Below are positions 37,394 through 45,334 of a stretch of 64,000 nt of DNA, in pieces. The notes under the pieces were generated by a model. It was given only the letters and a program-made list of their open reading frames with translations. It had not been told where the DNA came from and did no database searches. This DNA comes from Microthrixaceae bacterium (GTDB lineage: Bacteria > Actinomycetota > Acidimicrobiia > Acidimicrobiales > DATDAH01), in the NCBI GenBank assembly GCA_020637195.1, contig JACJWK010000004.1, positions 1-64,000 on the forward strand, written 5' to 3'. The position numbers and the translations under genes were made by a program. The stretch's first letter is position 1; each line of letters starts with the position of its first letter.

Positions 37394-37399
37394 TAAGGT
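37394..37399 (+). promoter_or_regulatory. Possible -10 box of the 61-aa protein gene
   Basis: TAAGGT lies 113 nt before ATG 37513. If used, the transcript would carry a leader of roughly 105 nt that includes the hairpin at 37452-37488, in contrast to the leaderless neighbours. Confidence 0.4.
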
Positions 37400-37451
37400 T
37401 CCCGCAAGTCCCTGGTGAGTGTGTGGCCCGCTGGGCGCAGGTGACAGCGGT

Positions 37452-37488
37452 CACGGAACAATCCGGTGGCGACGCCCGTTGTTCCGTG
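37452..37488. promoter_or_regulatory. Inverted repeat CACGGAACAA-N17-TTGTTCCGTG
   Basis: Perfect 10-bp arms at 37452-37461 and 37479-37488, 24 nt upstream of the start of a small gene. It could be a leader hairpin or a bipartite operator. The arms are AT-richer than the surroundings, which makes chance less likely. Confidence 0.65.
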
Positions 37489-37512
37489 CACCCTGTTCCC
37501 GTGGAGGAAGCG

Positions 37513-37698
37513 ATGCCCGAGACCCGAGAGTTCACCTCGATCGACGAAGCGCTCGCGCTCATCGACCAGGGCCTGGGCGACATGCTGCACCGCGAGCTCG
37601 TGTCCACGAGCGAGGTGGCGGACCTGCTGCTCGACGTCCGGACGCTGCTGCGGTCGCCGGCCCCGGAGATCACCGACGAGGCGCTCAGCCCCAACTGA
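37513..37698 (+). CDS. Small acidic protein (61 aa), function unknown
   Basis: Begins MPETREFTSIDEALALIDQG, then an amphipathic region DMLHRELVSTSEVADLLLDVRTLL and a short tail EITDEALSPN. It has no membrane or signal segment and is predicted helical. ATG 37513 is preceded by GGAGGAAGCG, an excellent ribosome binding site. The long leader with a perfect inverted repeat suggests special control. Composition and spacing support a real gene; I do not recognise the family. Confidence 0.7.
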   Translation: MPETREFTSIDEALALIDQGLGDMLHRELVSTSEVADLLLDVRTLLRSPAPEITDEALSPN

Positions 37699-37718
37699 GC
37701 GAGGCGTGACGCGGCGGG

Positions 37719-39137
37719 CTACGCCGCCGCGATCAGCTCGGCGTAGGCCTGCGCGAGGCAGTCGCGGAGCAGTGCCGCGTCGCCGACCGCGCCGGTGTCG
37801 ACGGCGAGTCCCATGTTGAGGGCGCCGTCGTAGGACAACAGGGTGAGGTTGAACGCCGTGCCCGCCAGCGGCCCCAGCGGGTAGTTGGCCTCGATGCGAC
37901 CGCCGGCGATGTAGAGCGGGAGCGGGGCCCCCCGAACGTTCGACGTGGTGAAGTCCACCGTCTCGGTCTGGGCCCGTGCGGCCCGAACCAGCACCGAGGT
38001 GGGGAGCACGTTCATCAGGCCGGCGAGGCCCTCCAGCACGGAGAAGGCCCGCTCGGCCTTCGTGCGGTCGAGCCGCTCGCGCACCTCGGCGAAGTGCTGC
38101 ACCGGGTCGTCGATCGCGACCGGCACCAGGACCCGCGACGGGGCGAAGGCGTTGCCCCCCGACGAGCGGTCGCTGCGGGTGCTCACCGGCATGGCCATGC
38201 GCAGCTCGTCCACCGGGTGGCCCATGGCGACGTGGTAGGCCCCGGCGCCCCGGGCCGCGCCGGTGACGAAGAAGTCGTTGATGCTGCCCCCGAGGGCCTT
38301 GGTGACCCGCTTGGCGTCGTCCATCGCCACGCTGAGCACCTCCATGCGCCGCCGCAGCGTGCGGTCGGTCCACAGGGGCGAGTGGGCGCGGTCGGTGATG
38401 ACGGCCTGGCGCACCACCGAGCGGGTGGTCTCGACGCCCGCGGCGCCGACGGACCCCCACGACGTCGGGTGGGTGAGCACGCCCGCGGTCTCGGCCACCC
38501 CGCGCTGGGCGGCGCCCGCGGTCCGGCGGGCGACGTGCGACGCGGTGTCGGCCAGGGTGGCCAGCAGGCCCGTGGGGCCCGGGTCGCCGGGGCCGAGGTC
38601 GTCGGTCGACTCGTCGCCGGAGGCCGGCCCGTCGGCACCGCCGGGGTCGCGCTCGAGGTCGATGAACTGCTCGGACATGCGCACCCCGCCCACCCCGTCG
38701 GTGATGGTGTGGTGCATCTTCTGCACGATCGCCCCGCGCCCGCCCGGCAGGCCGTCGACGAGCGTGAAGGCCCAGAGCGGGCGGGAGCGGTCGAACGGGG
38801 CCTGCCAGTAGCGGGTGGCGAAGTCGAACAGGTCCCGGTCCGTCGCCCCCGACGGCAGGCCGTCGCGCCGGACGTGGAAGTCGACGTCGAAGTTGGGGTC
38901 GTCCTGCCACTGGGGCGGCGCGAGGCGCCCGAACCCGCCGACCACCCGCTGGCGGAGGCGGGGGATCGTGACGACGGCCGCGGCCATGCGCCGCCGGAAG
39001 CGGGCCAGGTCGGCGGGCCGGTCGAGCAGCGTTACGTTCGCGAACGTCGAGCTGAGGTGCGGGTCCTTCTCGATGTTCCACATGAGCGCTTCGAGGTCGC
39101 TCATCCGCCGATCGGACCGGACCTCCCGCTGCGCCAT
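37719..39137 (-). CDS. Wax ester synthase / diacylglycerol acyltransferase (WS/DGAT)
   Basis: A 472-aa acyltransferase that joins acyl-CoA to diacylglycerol or fatty alcohols to make storage lipid. The catalytic HHxxxDG motif is in KMHHTITDGVGGVRM (about 141-155). Other family segments are WNIEKDPHLSSTFANVTLLDRP, VPGG-like LRQRVVGGFG, SINDFFVTGAARGAGAYH and NVRGAPLPLYIAGGRIEANYPLGP. It is membrane-associated at lipid bodies by family knowledge. A second member is at 54111-55511. The ATG start has TACCAT 6 nt upstream. Confidence 0.95.
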   Translation of the reverse strand: MAQREVRSDRRMSDLEALMWNIEKDPHLSSTFANVTLLDRPADLARFRRRMAAAVVTIPRLRQRVVGGFGRLAPPQWQDDPNFDVDFHVRRDGLPSGATDRDLFDFATRYWQAPFDRSRPLWAFTLVDGLPGGRGAIVQKMHHTITDGVGGVRMSEQFIDLERDPGGADGPASGDESTDDLGPGDPGPTGLLATLADTASHVARRTAGAAQRGVAETAGVLTHPTSWGSVGAAGVETTRSVVRQAVITDRAHSPLWTDRTLRRRMEVLSVAMDDAKRVTKALGGSINDFFVTGAARGAGAYHVAMGHPVDELRMAMPVSTRSDRSSGGNAFAPSRVLVPVAIDDPVQHFAEVRERLDRTKAERAFSVLEGLAGLMNVLPTSVLVRAARAQTETVDFTTSNVRGAPLPLYIAGGRIEANYPLGPLAGTAFNLTLLSYDGALNMGLAVDTGAVGDAALLRDCLAQAYAELIAAA

Positions 39138-39143
39138 GGCCCG

Positions 39144-39149
39144 ATGGTA
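39144..39149 (-). promoter_or_regulatory. -10 box of the first WS/DGAT gene (leaderless)
   Basis: TACCAT on the minus strand followed by six bases and ATG 39137. Confidence 0.5.
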
Positions 39150-39157
39150 CGGCCCGG

Positions 39158-39775
39158 CTAGCGGGGGATGCTCGTGTGCTTGAGCTCGTTGAGCGCCGGC
39201 CAGCCCGTGAGCAGGTCGAGCACCCGCTCGACGGTGCGCACCGCCTCCTCACCATCGCCGCCGGGCGGGTCCATCAGGCGGACGAACCCGGCCTGGTCGC
39301 CGGCCACGAACGTGGGCACGCCCCACACCTCGTGGGTGGCGGCCGCCCGTCGGTGCTCCTCGCGCAGGGTCTCGAGCCCCTTGGTGCGGGCCGCGTCGAG
39401 GACGGCGTCGGCATCGGCGTCGAGGCCGTGGTCGACGAGCACGTCCCGGAGGACCCGGTCGTCGCGCAGGTCGAGCCCGTGCACGTGGCGGGCGTCGAAG
39501 AGCGCCTCGTGGACGTCGAGGAACGCCTCGGGGTGCTCGTCGCGCACGACCAGGCCGACCTGGAGCGACAGCCGCCCCGGTTCGGCCGACGGGTCGTCCC
39601 ACACGTCGGGTTGGCCGTCGTCCCGGTGCACCTGGCCGAGCGAGAACGGGACGAACGCGACGTCCCAGTCGGCGCCGGCCCGCAGGCCCTCGATCACGTG
39701 CAGGTGGGCGATGCGGGCGAACGGGCACCGGTAGTCCCAGGTCACGGCGAAGGAGCGTCGGGTCGCGGGGGTCAT
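39158..39775 (-). CDS. DsbA-family oxidoreductase (FrnE/2-hydroxychromene isomerase-like)
   Basis: A 205-aa thioredoxin-fold protein. The start TWDYRCPFARIAHLHVIEGL places a single Cys-Pro where DsbA has CxxC, so classical disulfide exchange is unlikely. FSLGQVHRDDG, FDARHVHGLDLRDDRVL and WGVPTFVAGDQAGFVRLMDPP (cis-Pro loop VPTF) complete the fold. Such one-Cys DsbA-like proteins are often glutathione- or thiol-linked isomerases. It is cytosolic, with no signal. ATG 39775 gives the correct thioredoxin start. The function is unknown. Confidence 0.88.
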   Translation of the reverse strand: MTPATRRSFAVTWDYRCPFARIAHLHVIEGLRAGADWDVAFVPFSLGQVHRDDGQPDVWDDPSAEPGRLSLQVGLVVRDEHPEAFLDVHEALFDARHVHGLDLRDDRVLRDVLVDHGLDADADAVLDAARTKGLETLREEHRRAAATHEVWGVPTFVAGDQAGFVRLMDPPGGDGEEAVRTVERVLDLLTGWPALNELKHTSIPR

Positions 39776-39810
39776 GCCCGACCGAACCCGGGGACCGGTG
39801 GCTTTGTTCC

Positions 39811-40452
39811 TCAGGGGCGCGACGGGAGCCGCCACAGGCGCCGGACGGCGAGGCCCAGCGCGGCGCCCACCGCCGCGCCGGCCACGATGTCGCTGGCGTG
39901 GTGGATGCGCACGTGGACGCGGCTGCCCGCCACGACGAGCGCGACGGCGCACCAGAGCGCCGGCACCCGGCTGCCGTCCGACAGCAGCACGGCCGCGAAC
40001 GCCCCGCTGCTGGCGTGCCCGCTCGGGAAGCTGGTGGTGAGGGGGGTGCGCAGGTGCAGCGGGCGATCCGTGGTGACCACCGGGCGGGCCCGGCGGAACA
40101 GTCGCTTGATCCCCTGGTTGACCAGCAGCGACTCGAGCCCCAGGCCGGCGACGAGGCGCACGAACGCCTGCTCGTCGCGCTCGGACCGCAGGCTGCGCAC
40201 GGATCCCACCAGGGCCCACACGAGGCTGAAGTCGCCGAGCGCCGAGGCGCCGTACATGACGCGGTCGACCGCAGGGCGCCCTCGCAGGCGGTCGAAGGCG
40301 CGATCGACGGCGTCGTCGAACCGGGCCACCGGTGCGAAGGCGTCGGCCGGTGACGGCGCGACCTCGGCGACGCCCGGGTCCTCGTCGCCGAGCGTGTCGC
40401 CGTACGGGCGCCCGGCGAGCGGGTCCGACGGGTCGGGGGTGGGCGCGCTCAC
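39811..40452 (-). CDS. PAP2-family membrane phosphatase
   Basis: A 213-aa protein with the three phosphatase motifs of the PAP2 superfamily: IKRLFRRARP (KX6RP), FPSGHASSG (PSGH), and SRVHVRIHHASD (SRX5HX3D). Hydrophobic helices surround them (ALGDFSLVWALVGSV, ALWCAVALVVAGS, IVAGAAVGAALGLAV). It probably removes phosphate from a lipid phosphate at the membrane. The GTG start overlaps the end of the RecB-like gene by 4 nt (GTGA), so the two are co-translated although functionally unrelated. Confidence 0.93.
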   Translation of the reverse strand: MSAPTPDPSDPLAGRPYGDTLGDEDPGVAEVAPSPADAFAPVARFDDAVDRAFDRLRGRPAVDRVMYGASALGDFSLVWALVGSVRSLRSERDEQAFVRLVAGLGLESLLVNQGIKRLFRRARPVVTTDRPLHLRTPLTTSFPSGHASSGAFAAVLLSDGSRVPALWCAVALVVAGSRVHVRIHHASDIVAGAAVGAALGLAVRRLWRLPSRP

Positions 40453-41276
40453 GAGGCGACCAGCGCCGGCGCGGGCGCCTCGGTGCCCGTGCCCGGGGCG
40501 AGCGCGGGGTCGCCACCCATGGCGGGGCAGTAGGCCGCGAAGCTGCACCACGAGCAACCCCGGCCCGGGCGGGGGCGGAAGTCCTCGTCGGAGCAGGCCC
40601 GCTCGATCGCCTGCCAGACGGCCTCGACCCGCCGGCCCAGGGCGCGCGTCGACTGCTCGGTGGGGACCGCCACGATGGCGAGGGGCTCGGCGAGGTGCAG
40701 CAGCTGGATGCGTGCCGGGCGCACGCCGAGGGCCTGCTCGCAGAGGAAGGCGTAGAACTGGACGCCGCCGAGGCGGGCCTGCTCGCTCTGGACGGACGGG
40801 GCGCGGCCGGTCTTGTAGTCGGTGACCACGAGCTCGCCGTCGTCGCCGAGCTCGAGGCGGTCGATGACCCCACGGAGCCGCAGACCGCCGACCGTCGCCT
40901 CCAGGCGCACCTCGAGGCCGACGGGTCGGACCGCGGTGGGATCCTCGAGGTCGAAGTAGCGGCGCACGAGGGCCTCGGCCTCGGCCAGGAACCGGGCCTC
41001 GCCCGCCTGGTCGAGGGCGAGGCCGGTGAAGTCGTCGTCGGTCCGGAAGGCCGCGGCGGCGTCGCGGAGGCAACCGAGGGCGCGCTCGACGGTGCGCTGG
41101 TCGGCCGGGAGGTCGAGCAGGCGCTCCAGGGCGGCGTGCACGAGGGTGCCGCGGCTGGCCGCGACGGTCGGGGCCTCGGGCAGCCGGTCGATGGCCGAGT
41201 ACCGGAAAGCCAGACCGCAGTCCCGGAAGGTGGCCACCTTCGAGGGGGAGAGGGTCGACGGGGGCGTCAACGCCAT
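40449..41276 (-). CDS. RecB-family PD-(D/E)XK exonuclease with likely Fe-S cluster
   Basis: A 275-aa nuclease. The N-terminal TLSPSKVATFRDCGLAFRYSAIDRLPE holds the first cluster Cys. The nuclease core has GVIDRLELGDDGELVVTDYKTGRAP (GxxDR ... DYKTG). The C-terminal RPGRGCSWCSFAAYCPA supplies three more Cys, the AddB/RecB-type 4Fe-4S arrangement. This stand-alone form is common in actinobacteria near repair genes. ATG 41276 has a TACGAT box 6 nt upstream. It probably acts on DNA ends. Confidence 0.93.
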   Translation of the reverse strand: MALTPPSTLSPSKVATFRDCGLAFRYSAIDRLPEAPTVAASRGTLVHAALERLLDLPADQRTVERALGCLRDAAAAFRTDDDFTGLALDQAGEARFLAEAEALVRRYFDLEDPTAVRPVGLEVRLEATVGGLRLRGVIDRLELGDDGELVVTDYKTGRAPSVQSEQARLGGVQFYAFLCEQALGVRPARIQLLHLAEPLAIVAVPTEQSTRALGRRVEAVWQAIERACSDEDFRPRPGRGCSWCSFAAYCPAMGGDPALAPGTGTEAPAPALVAS

Positions 41277-41282
41277 GGCGGC

Positions 41283-41288
41283 ATCGTA
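41283..41288 (-). promoter_or_regulatory. -10 box of the RecB-like/PAP2 operon (leaderless)
   Basis: TACGAT on the minus strand followed by six bases and ATG 41276. Confidence 0.55.
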
Positions 41289-41328
41289 CGCAGGGCCACC
41301 GACACCGTCGGGTGACCGCCGGCCGGGC

Positions 41329-42201
41329 TCAGCGGGCGAAGGCGGCCGCCACGTGGTCGGCGACGCGGTCGGGGTCCTCGAGGGGACCGAAGTGGCCGAG
41401 GTCGTCGAACACCTCGAGCTCGCCCCGGGTCAGGCGCTCGGCCAGCATCGGCGCGACCGCGGCGGGCCCGTACGGGTCCTTGCGGCCGGTGGCGATCGTG
41501 ACCGGCGCGACGATCTCGGCGAGGTGGGCGAAGGCGTCGTGACCGGCGCCCATCCGGTACACCTGCGACTCGTCCTGCGGGCGGCACCGCAGCGTGACCG
41601 TGCCGTCGTCCTGGCGGCGGAATCCGCCGTGCACGTACGCCTCGAGGACGTCGGCCCGCAAGACGTCGAGGGGCGGCTTGGTGGCGAAGTTGTCGAACGC
41701 CTCCTCGAACGAGGCGAAGGTCGCCCGGCGCCGCAGCGCACCCTCGGCCAGGTGGTTGCCGCGTCCCGAGCCCTCGGCGCCGGTGTCCTCGCCGGCCCCG
41801 CCCCCGGGCATGGGTGGGAACACCACGGGCTCGAAGCAGTAGAGGCGCGCGAAGGTCCCCGGCCGGCGCTGCTCGGCGAGCAGCAGGGCGGCGCCGCCCT
41901 TGCTGTGGCCGACCCCGAGGAGCGGTCCCTCGACCCCGTGACCTCGGAGGTGGTCGACCACGGCCAGGACGTCGTCCGCGAACCCGTCCCAGTGGAAGTC
42001 GAGGCGCTCGGGCGTGACCGACTCGCCGTGCCCGCGGAGGTCCGGCGCGAAGGCGTGGTAGCGCCCGGCGAGGCGCTGGGCGAACGGTCGCCAGACCGCG
42101 CCGCAGAAGCCGGTGGCGTGCGTCAGGAGGAGGGCAGGGCCGTGGCCGCCGAGGTCGTGGAGGGCCACGTCGACGCCGGCGGAGGATCGGACGAGCTGCA
42201 C
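41329..42201 (-). CDS. Alpha/beta hydrolase
   Basis: A 290-aa alpha/beta-fold enzyme. LLLTHATGFCGAVWRPFAQ is the oxyanion-loop region, HAFAPDLRGHGESV the beta-4 region, GVGHSKGGAALLLAE the nucleophile elbow with Ser at about 100, and DPDRV-near LGHFGPLEDPDRVADHV the catalytic His region. The acid is probably the Asp in TGRKDPYGP. The substrate is unknown. The GTG start at 42201 lies inside the 3' end of the upstream small gene, giving a 79-nt overlap. No signal peptide. Confidence 0.93.
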   Translation of the reverse strand: MQLVRSSAGVDVALHDLGGHGPALLLTHATGFCGAVWRPFAQRLAGRYHAFAPDLRGHGESVTPERLDFHWDGFADDVLAVVDHLRGHGVEGPLLGVGHSKGGAALLLAEQRRPGTFARLYCFEPVVFPPMPGGGAGEDTGAEGSGRGNHLAEGALRRRATFASFEEAFDNFATKPPLDVLRADVLEAYVHGGFRRQDDGTVTLRCRPQDESQVYRMGAGHDAFAHLAEIVAPVTIATGRKDPYGPAAVAPMLAERLTRGELEVFDDLGHFGPLEDPDRVADHVAAAFAR

Positions 42202-42641
42202 GGTCCCATCCTCTCACCGCTCCAGCCGATCAGGGCCCACGCCGGCTCGAGCCGACGCTCGGCGAGCAGGACGAAGATCCGGTCCATCGTCGCCGGGTCG
42301 AGCGGCTGGTGGCCGTCCCGGAGCACGTCGACGAGCAGGTCGACGGGGACGACCGTGACGTCGTCGTGGTGGTGCGGGCCCGCGGTCGGCGAGACCAGCA
42401 GCGGGTCGAGGAACGGCACCCACGGCAGGTGGTCCGAGAGCGCCACCCGCGTCGCACCCGTGACCTGGAGCAACTCGTACGCGTCGCGCTGGAGGTCGTC
42501 GGACGCGGCGCGGACGACGAAGCCACCCGCGGGCCCGGCCACGAAGCGGTCGTCACCGAGCGCCCCGACGGCGAACTCGCGTGGGAGCGAGGTCAGCAGG
42601 CGGTCGAGATCCGCCGCATCCAACGTCGCCGCGCACGCCAC
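42123..42641 (-). CDS. Conserved-looking protein of unknown function
   Basis: A 172-aa frame. Segments such as LLTSLPREFAVGALGDDRFVAGPAGGFVV, DAYELLQVTGATRVALSDHLPWVPFLDPLLV and DVTVVPVDLLVDVLRDGHQPLDPATMDRIFVLLAERRLEPAW have normal protein character. The last 29 residues overlap the alpha/beta hydrolase start and look less coding, so the true end may be near 42214. There are no membrane segments. The GTG start at 42641 is a guess; a TTG a little further in is also possible. I do not recognise the family. Confidence 0.55.
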   Translation of the reverse strand: MACAATLDAADLDRLLTSLPREFAVGALGDDRFVAGPAGGFVVRAASDDLQRDAYELLQVTGATRVALSDHLPWVPFLDPLLVSPTAGPHHHDDVTVVPVDLLVDVLRDGHQPLDPATMDRIFVLLAERRLEPAWALIGWSGERMGPCSSSDPPPASTWPSTTSAATALPSS

Positions 42642-42727
42642 CCTGCCTTCATCGGTCGCGCCACCCGGATCCCTTAGGGCGGATGCCGACGTGGACAGAA
42701 GTGTCGTGTGGGGCGCGGGAGCGTCGC

Positions 42728-44010
42728 TCAGGCGCCGCCGGCGTCCGCGTCGCCGGACTTTCCCCGGGACTCGGCCGCGGCGCCCCGGTACACGCCCTTG
42801 GCCATCGTCGAACGCTCGGCCTGCGCCCGCGCCTCGTTGACCTCGGCCCGGACCCGGTGGGCGTCGACGTCGTCGGGCGCCGCCTGCGCGGCCAGCTCGG
42901 CCAGGTGCCCGGCCAGGCGCAGGTCGCCGGCCTCGGCCAGCTCGGTGGCCCGCCGAGCGAGCACGCCGGCGCCGCCGGCCAGCGCGGCCAGCTCGGCGGC
43001 GAGCGCCGCGTCGGGGGCGGGCTTCAGCCGGGCGGGGTTGCCGTCGTACCAGCCCCCGTAGAGCCGCCACACGCTGCGCACGATGAACTCGGGCTCGTCG
43101 TAGACCGGCTGGAGGTACGGCTTCGCGGCCAGGTCCGCGGGGGGCGCCACCGTGTGGATGATCTCGTCGAGGCGGGCCCCCTCGTTCATCAGCGCGAGCG
43201 TCTGGTCGTGCAGCGACTCGAGGTACGCGGCGGTGTCGTTCAACACCATGGCGATGTCGTCGGCCCCGGCGAGGGGCAGGCCGTGGCCCGGGAGCATGAG
43301 CTCGGCGCCGAGGCCGGCCATGGCCCGCAGGGCGACCGCCCAGTCCTTGGGGTACCGCTGGACCTTCTGCGGGTTGCCGGCGTTCGGGGCGCACCAGATG
43401 ATGAGGTCGCCCGGGCACAGGACCTTGCGGTCGGGGATCCAGACCCAGGTCGCGTCGTCGGTCTCGCCGCGGGCGTGGTGGAGCTCGAACCGGGTGTCTC
43501 CGACGGTGCGGTCGAGCCGATCCCGGTAGGTGAGGTCGGGCCGGCGGTAGTCGGTGGGCCAGCGGAGCGTGGGCAGGCCGTGTCGGCGTCGGTTGACGAC
43601 CGCGGGGCGGCGCCGTGGCGACGTACCGGTCGAAGCGGGGATCGACCTGCTCGACAGCGGAGACCACCTCACCCGGGCCGGCCCTGCTCGACGTTCGCCG
43701 GCGTCGAAGGCGGGCGTGCCCGTGACGTGGTCGACGTGGCCCCGTGGGTGTACATCGCCGTGTGGAACGGCTCGTCGGTCCACCCCCGGACGGCCGGTCC
43801 GGATCGTGGCGGCGCTGAAGGCGTGGCCGGTGTCGACGAGCACGAGGGCCGCGCCGGTCGTGGCGGGCGGCGACGTTGGCGAACGACGACACCATGGCCG
43901 TGAGGTCGCCCACCTCGCACAGCTCGTTGCGGGCGGCCATGGGATGGCCATGCTGGAATGCCGGCCCCCGTGGAGGACGGCGAAGAGAGGGCGAGCAGGT
44001 CGGTGGCCAC
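42728..44010 (-). pseudogene. MBL-fold metallo-hydrolase (alkylsulfatase-like), N-terminus frameshifted
   Basis: From about 43560 to the stop at 42728 the frame is intact: LPTLRWPTDYRRPDLTYRDRLDRTVGDTRFELHHARGETDDATWVWIPDRKVLCPGDLIIWCAPNAGNPQ is typical of the SdsA1-like beta-lactamase fold, and LGAELMLPGHGLPL holds a metal His. Upstream, GHVDHVTGTPAFDAGER (metal motif HxHxDH with the preceding THGH) is in frame. ELCEVGDLTAMVSSFANVA and ALVLVDTGHAFSAATI, however, lie in other frames, and a start at GTG 44010 gives VATDLLALSS. At least four indels separate them. The C-terminal tail contains ELAALAGGAGVLARRATELAEAGD, the alkylsulfatase dimerisation helices. Confidence 0.75.
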
Positions 44011-44057
44011 GATCGGGCCTCGGGTCGGGCGATCCGTGCGCCGGGCCGGGGTGAGCC

Positions 44058-44063
44058 TACGCT
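44058..44063 (+). promoter_or_regulatory. -10 box of the lipase gene (leaderless)
   Basis: TACGCT is followed by seven bases and ATG 44071. It supports 44071, rather than 44209, as the original start. Confidence 0.5.
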
Positions 44064-44070
44064 CGGACGG

Positions 44071-45303
44071 ATGGTGCAGGGGAGGCGGCCTTCACGCGCC
44101 CGCCTGCACCGTGCGTGCGTCGCGGCGATCGCTGGTGGCGGCGGCGGCGGTCGGGGCCTGCTCGTCCGGGCTGGCGAGAGCGCAGCCGATGGGGAGCGCT
44201 GAGCCGCCGTGGCCGCCGCGCCGCCGCCCCTCCCGGAGGGCCAGAACCTGTACCGCCCACCCCTCGAGACCCTGGCCGGGCCTCCCGGGAGCCTGATCTG
44301 GTTCGACGAGGGGACGCCCATCGGTGGGGCCCGGGCCTGGCGCACCCTCGGCCGCACGACCAACCGCAACGGCTCGGCGCGGTGGTTGACCGCTCGGGTG
44401 TTCCGTCCCGCCGGCGAGGCCCCGGAGGGTGGGTACCCGGTCGCGGTGTGGATGCACGGGACGGCCGGCCTCGCCGACAAGTGCGCCCCCTCGCGCACGG
44501 CGGCACCGGTGCCGGGCGTGTCCAACCTGCTCCAGGCCGGCTTCGTGGTGGTCGCCCCCGACGGGGCGGGCCTCGGCGTCCCGGGACCGGCCGCCTACCT
44601 CGTGGGCGACAGCCAGGGCCACGCGGTCCTCGACGCCGCCCGCGGCGCGACGCAGGTGCCGGGCGCCGATGCCGCGGCCCGCGTGGCCCTCTGGGGCTAC
44701 TCGTCGGGGGGCCAGGCGGTCCTGTTCGCCGCGGCGCAGGCGGACGAGTACGCGCCCGAGCTCACGGTGCTCGGCACGGCAGCCGTCGCGCCGGTCTCCG
44801 ACGTGGCCCGGTTCGCCGGACGCGCCACGGCGTTCCCGGTCTCGTTCGGCTTCGGGTTCATGACCTTCTCGGCGTGGGCCCGCGTCTACGGCGCGGATCC
44901 CTCCACGATCTTCACCGAGGAGGCCCTGGCCGAGCGCCCGGTGCTCGAGACGATGTGCGGCGACCGGATCGCCACCCACTTCGCGCTCACGCCGGTGGAC
45001 CGGATCCGCGCCGCCGACCCCGAGACGACCCCGCCGTGGCCCGCCCTCCTCGCGGCGAACGAGGCGGGCACCGCGCCGACCACGGGACCCGTGCTGCTCG
45101 TCCAGGGCTCGGACGACCCCATCATCGACCCGGCGTCGACCGACGAGCTGGCCGAGCGCCTGTGCGGGCTCGACACCACCGTCGAGTTGCGCCCCGTCGC
45201 CGGGGCGGGCCACGAGGTGGTGCTCCCGGTCACCCCCGAGATCGTCGCGTGGTTGGCGGACCGGTCGCTCGGGGTTCCCCCCGCGTCCACCTGCTCGTCG
45301 TAG
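44071..45303 (+). CDS. Secretory lipase-type alpha/beta hydrolase, signal peptide frameshifted
   Basis: The body from about 44209 is intact and reads as a LIP-type secretory lipase/esterase: YPVAVWMHGTAGLADKCAPS, GFVVVAPDGAGLG, VALWGYSSGGQAVLFAA (nucleophile Ser), VLLVQGSDDPIIDPASTD (acid) and VAGAGHEVVLPVTPEIV (His). The N-terminus starts in one frame (MVQGRRPSRARLHRAC), passes to another with a signal and lipobox-like RRSLVAAAAVGACSSG, and returns to the first near 44205. Two compensating indels would restore one lipoprotein precursor of about 410 aa. It is probably exported and acts on acylglycerols or esters. Confidence 0.8.
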
Positions 45304-45322
45304 GCCCGACGGGCCGCCGTCG

Positions 45323-45328
45323 TACCCT
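45323..45328 (+). promoter_or_regulatory. -10 box of the phosphatase-superfamily gene (leaderless)
   Basis: TACCCT is followed by GGGGCC and ATG 45335. Confidence 0.5.
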
Positions 45329-45334
45329 GGGGCC

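Noticed and set aside
37452..37488. Inverted repeat as a second LexA box
   Set aside because: The arms and 17-nt spacing do not match TCGAAC-N4-GTTCGA.
39158..39775. DsbA-like gene as a disulfide isomerase
   Set aside because: It lacks the CxxC pair and a signal peptide, so a role in extracytoplasmic disulfide formation is not supported.
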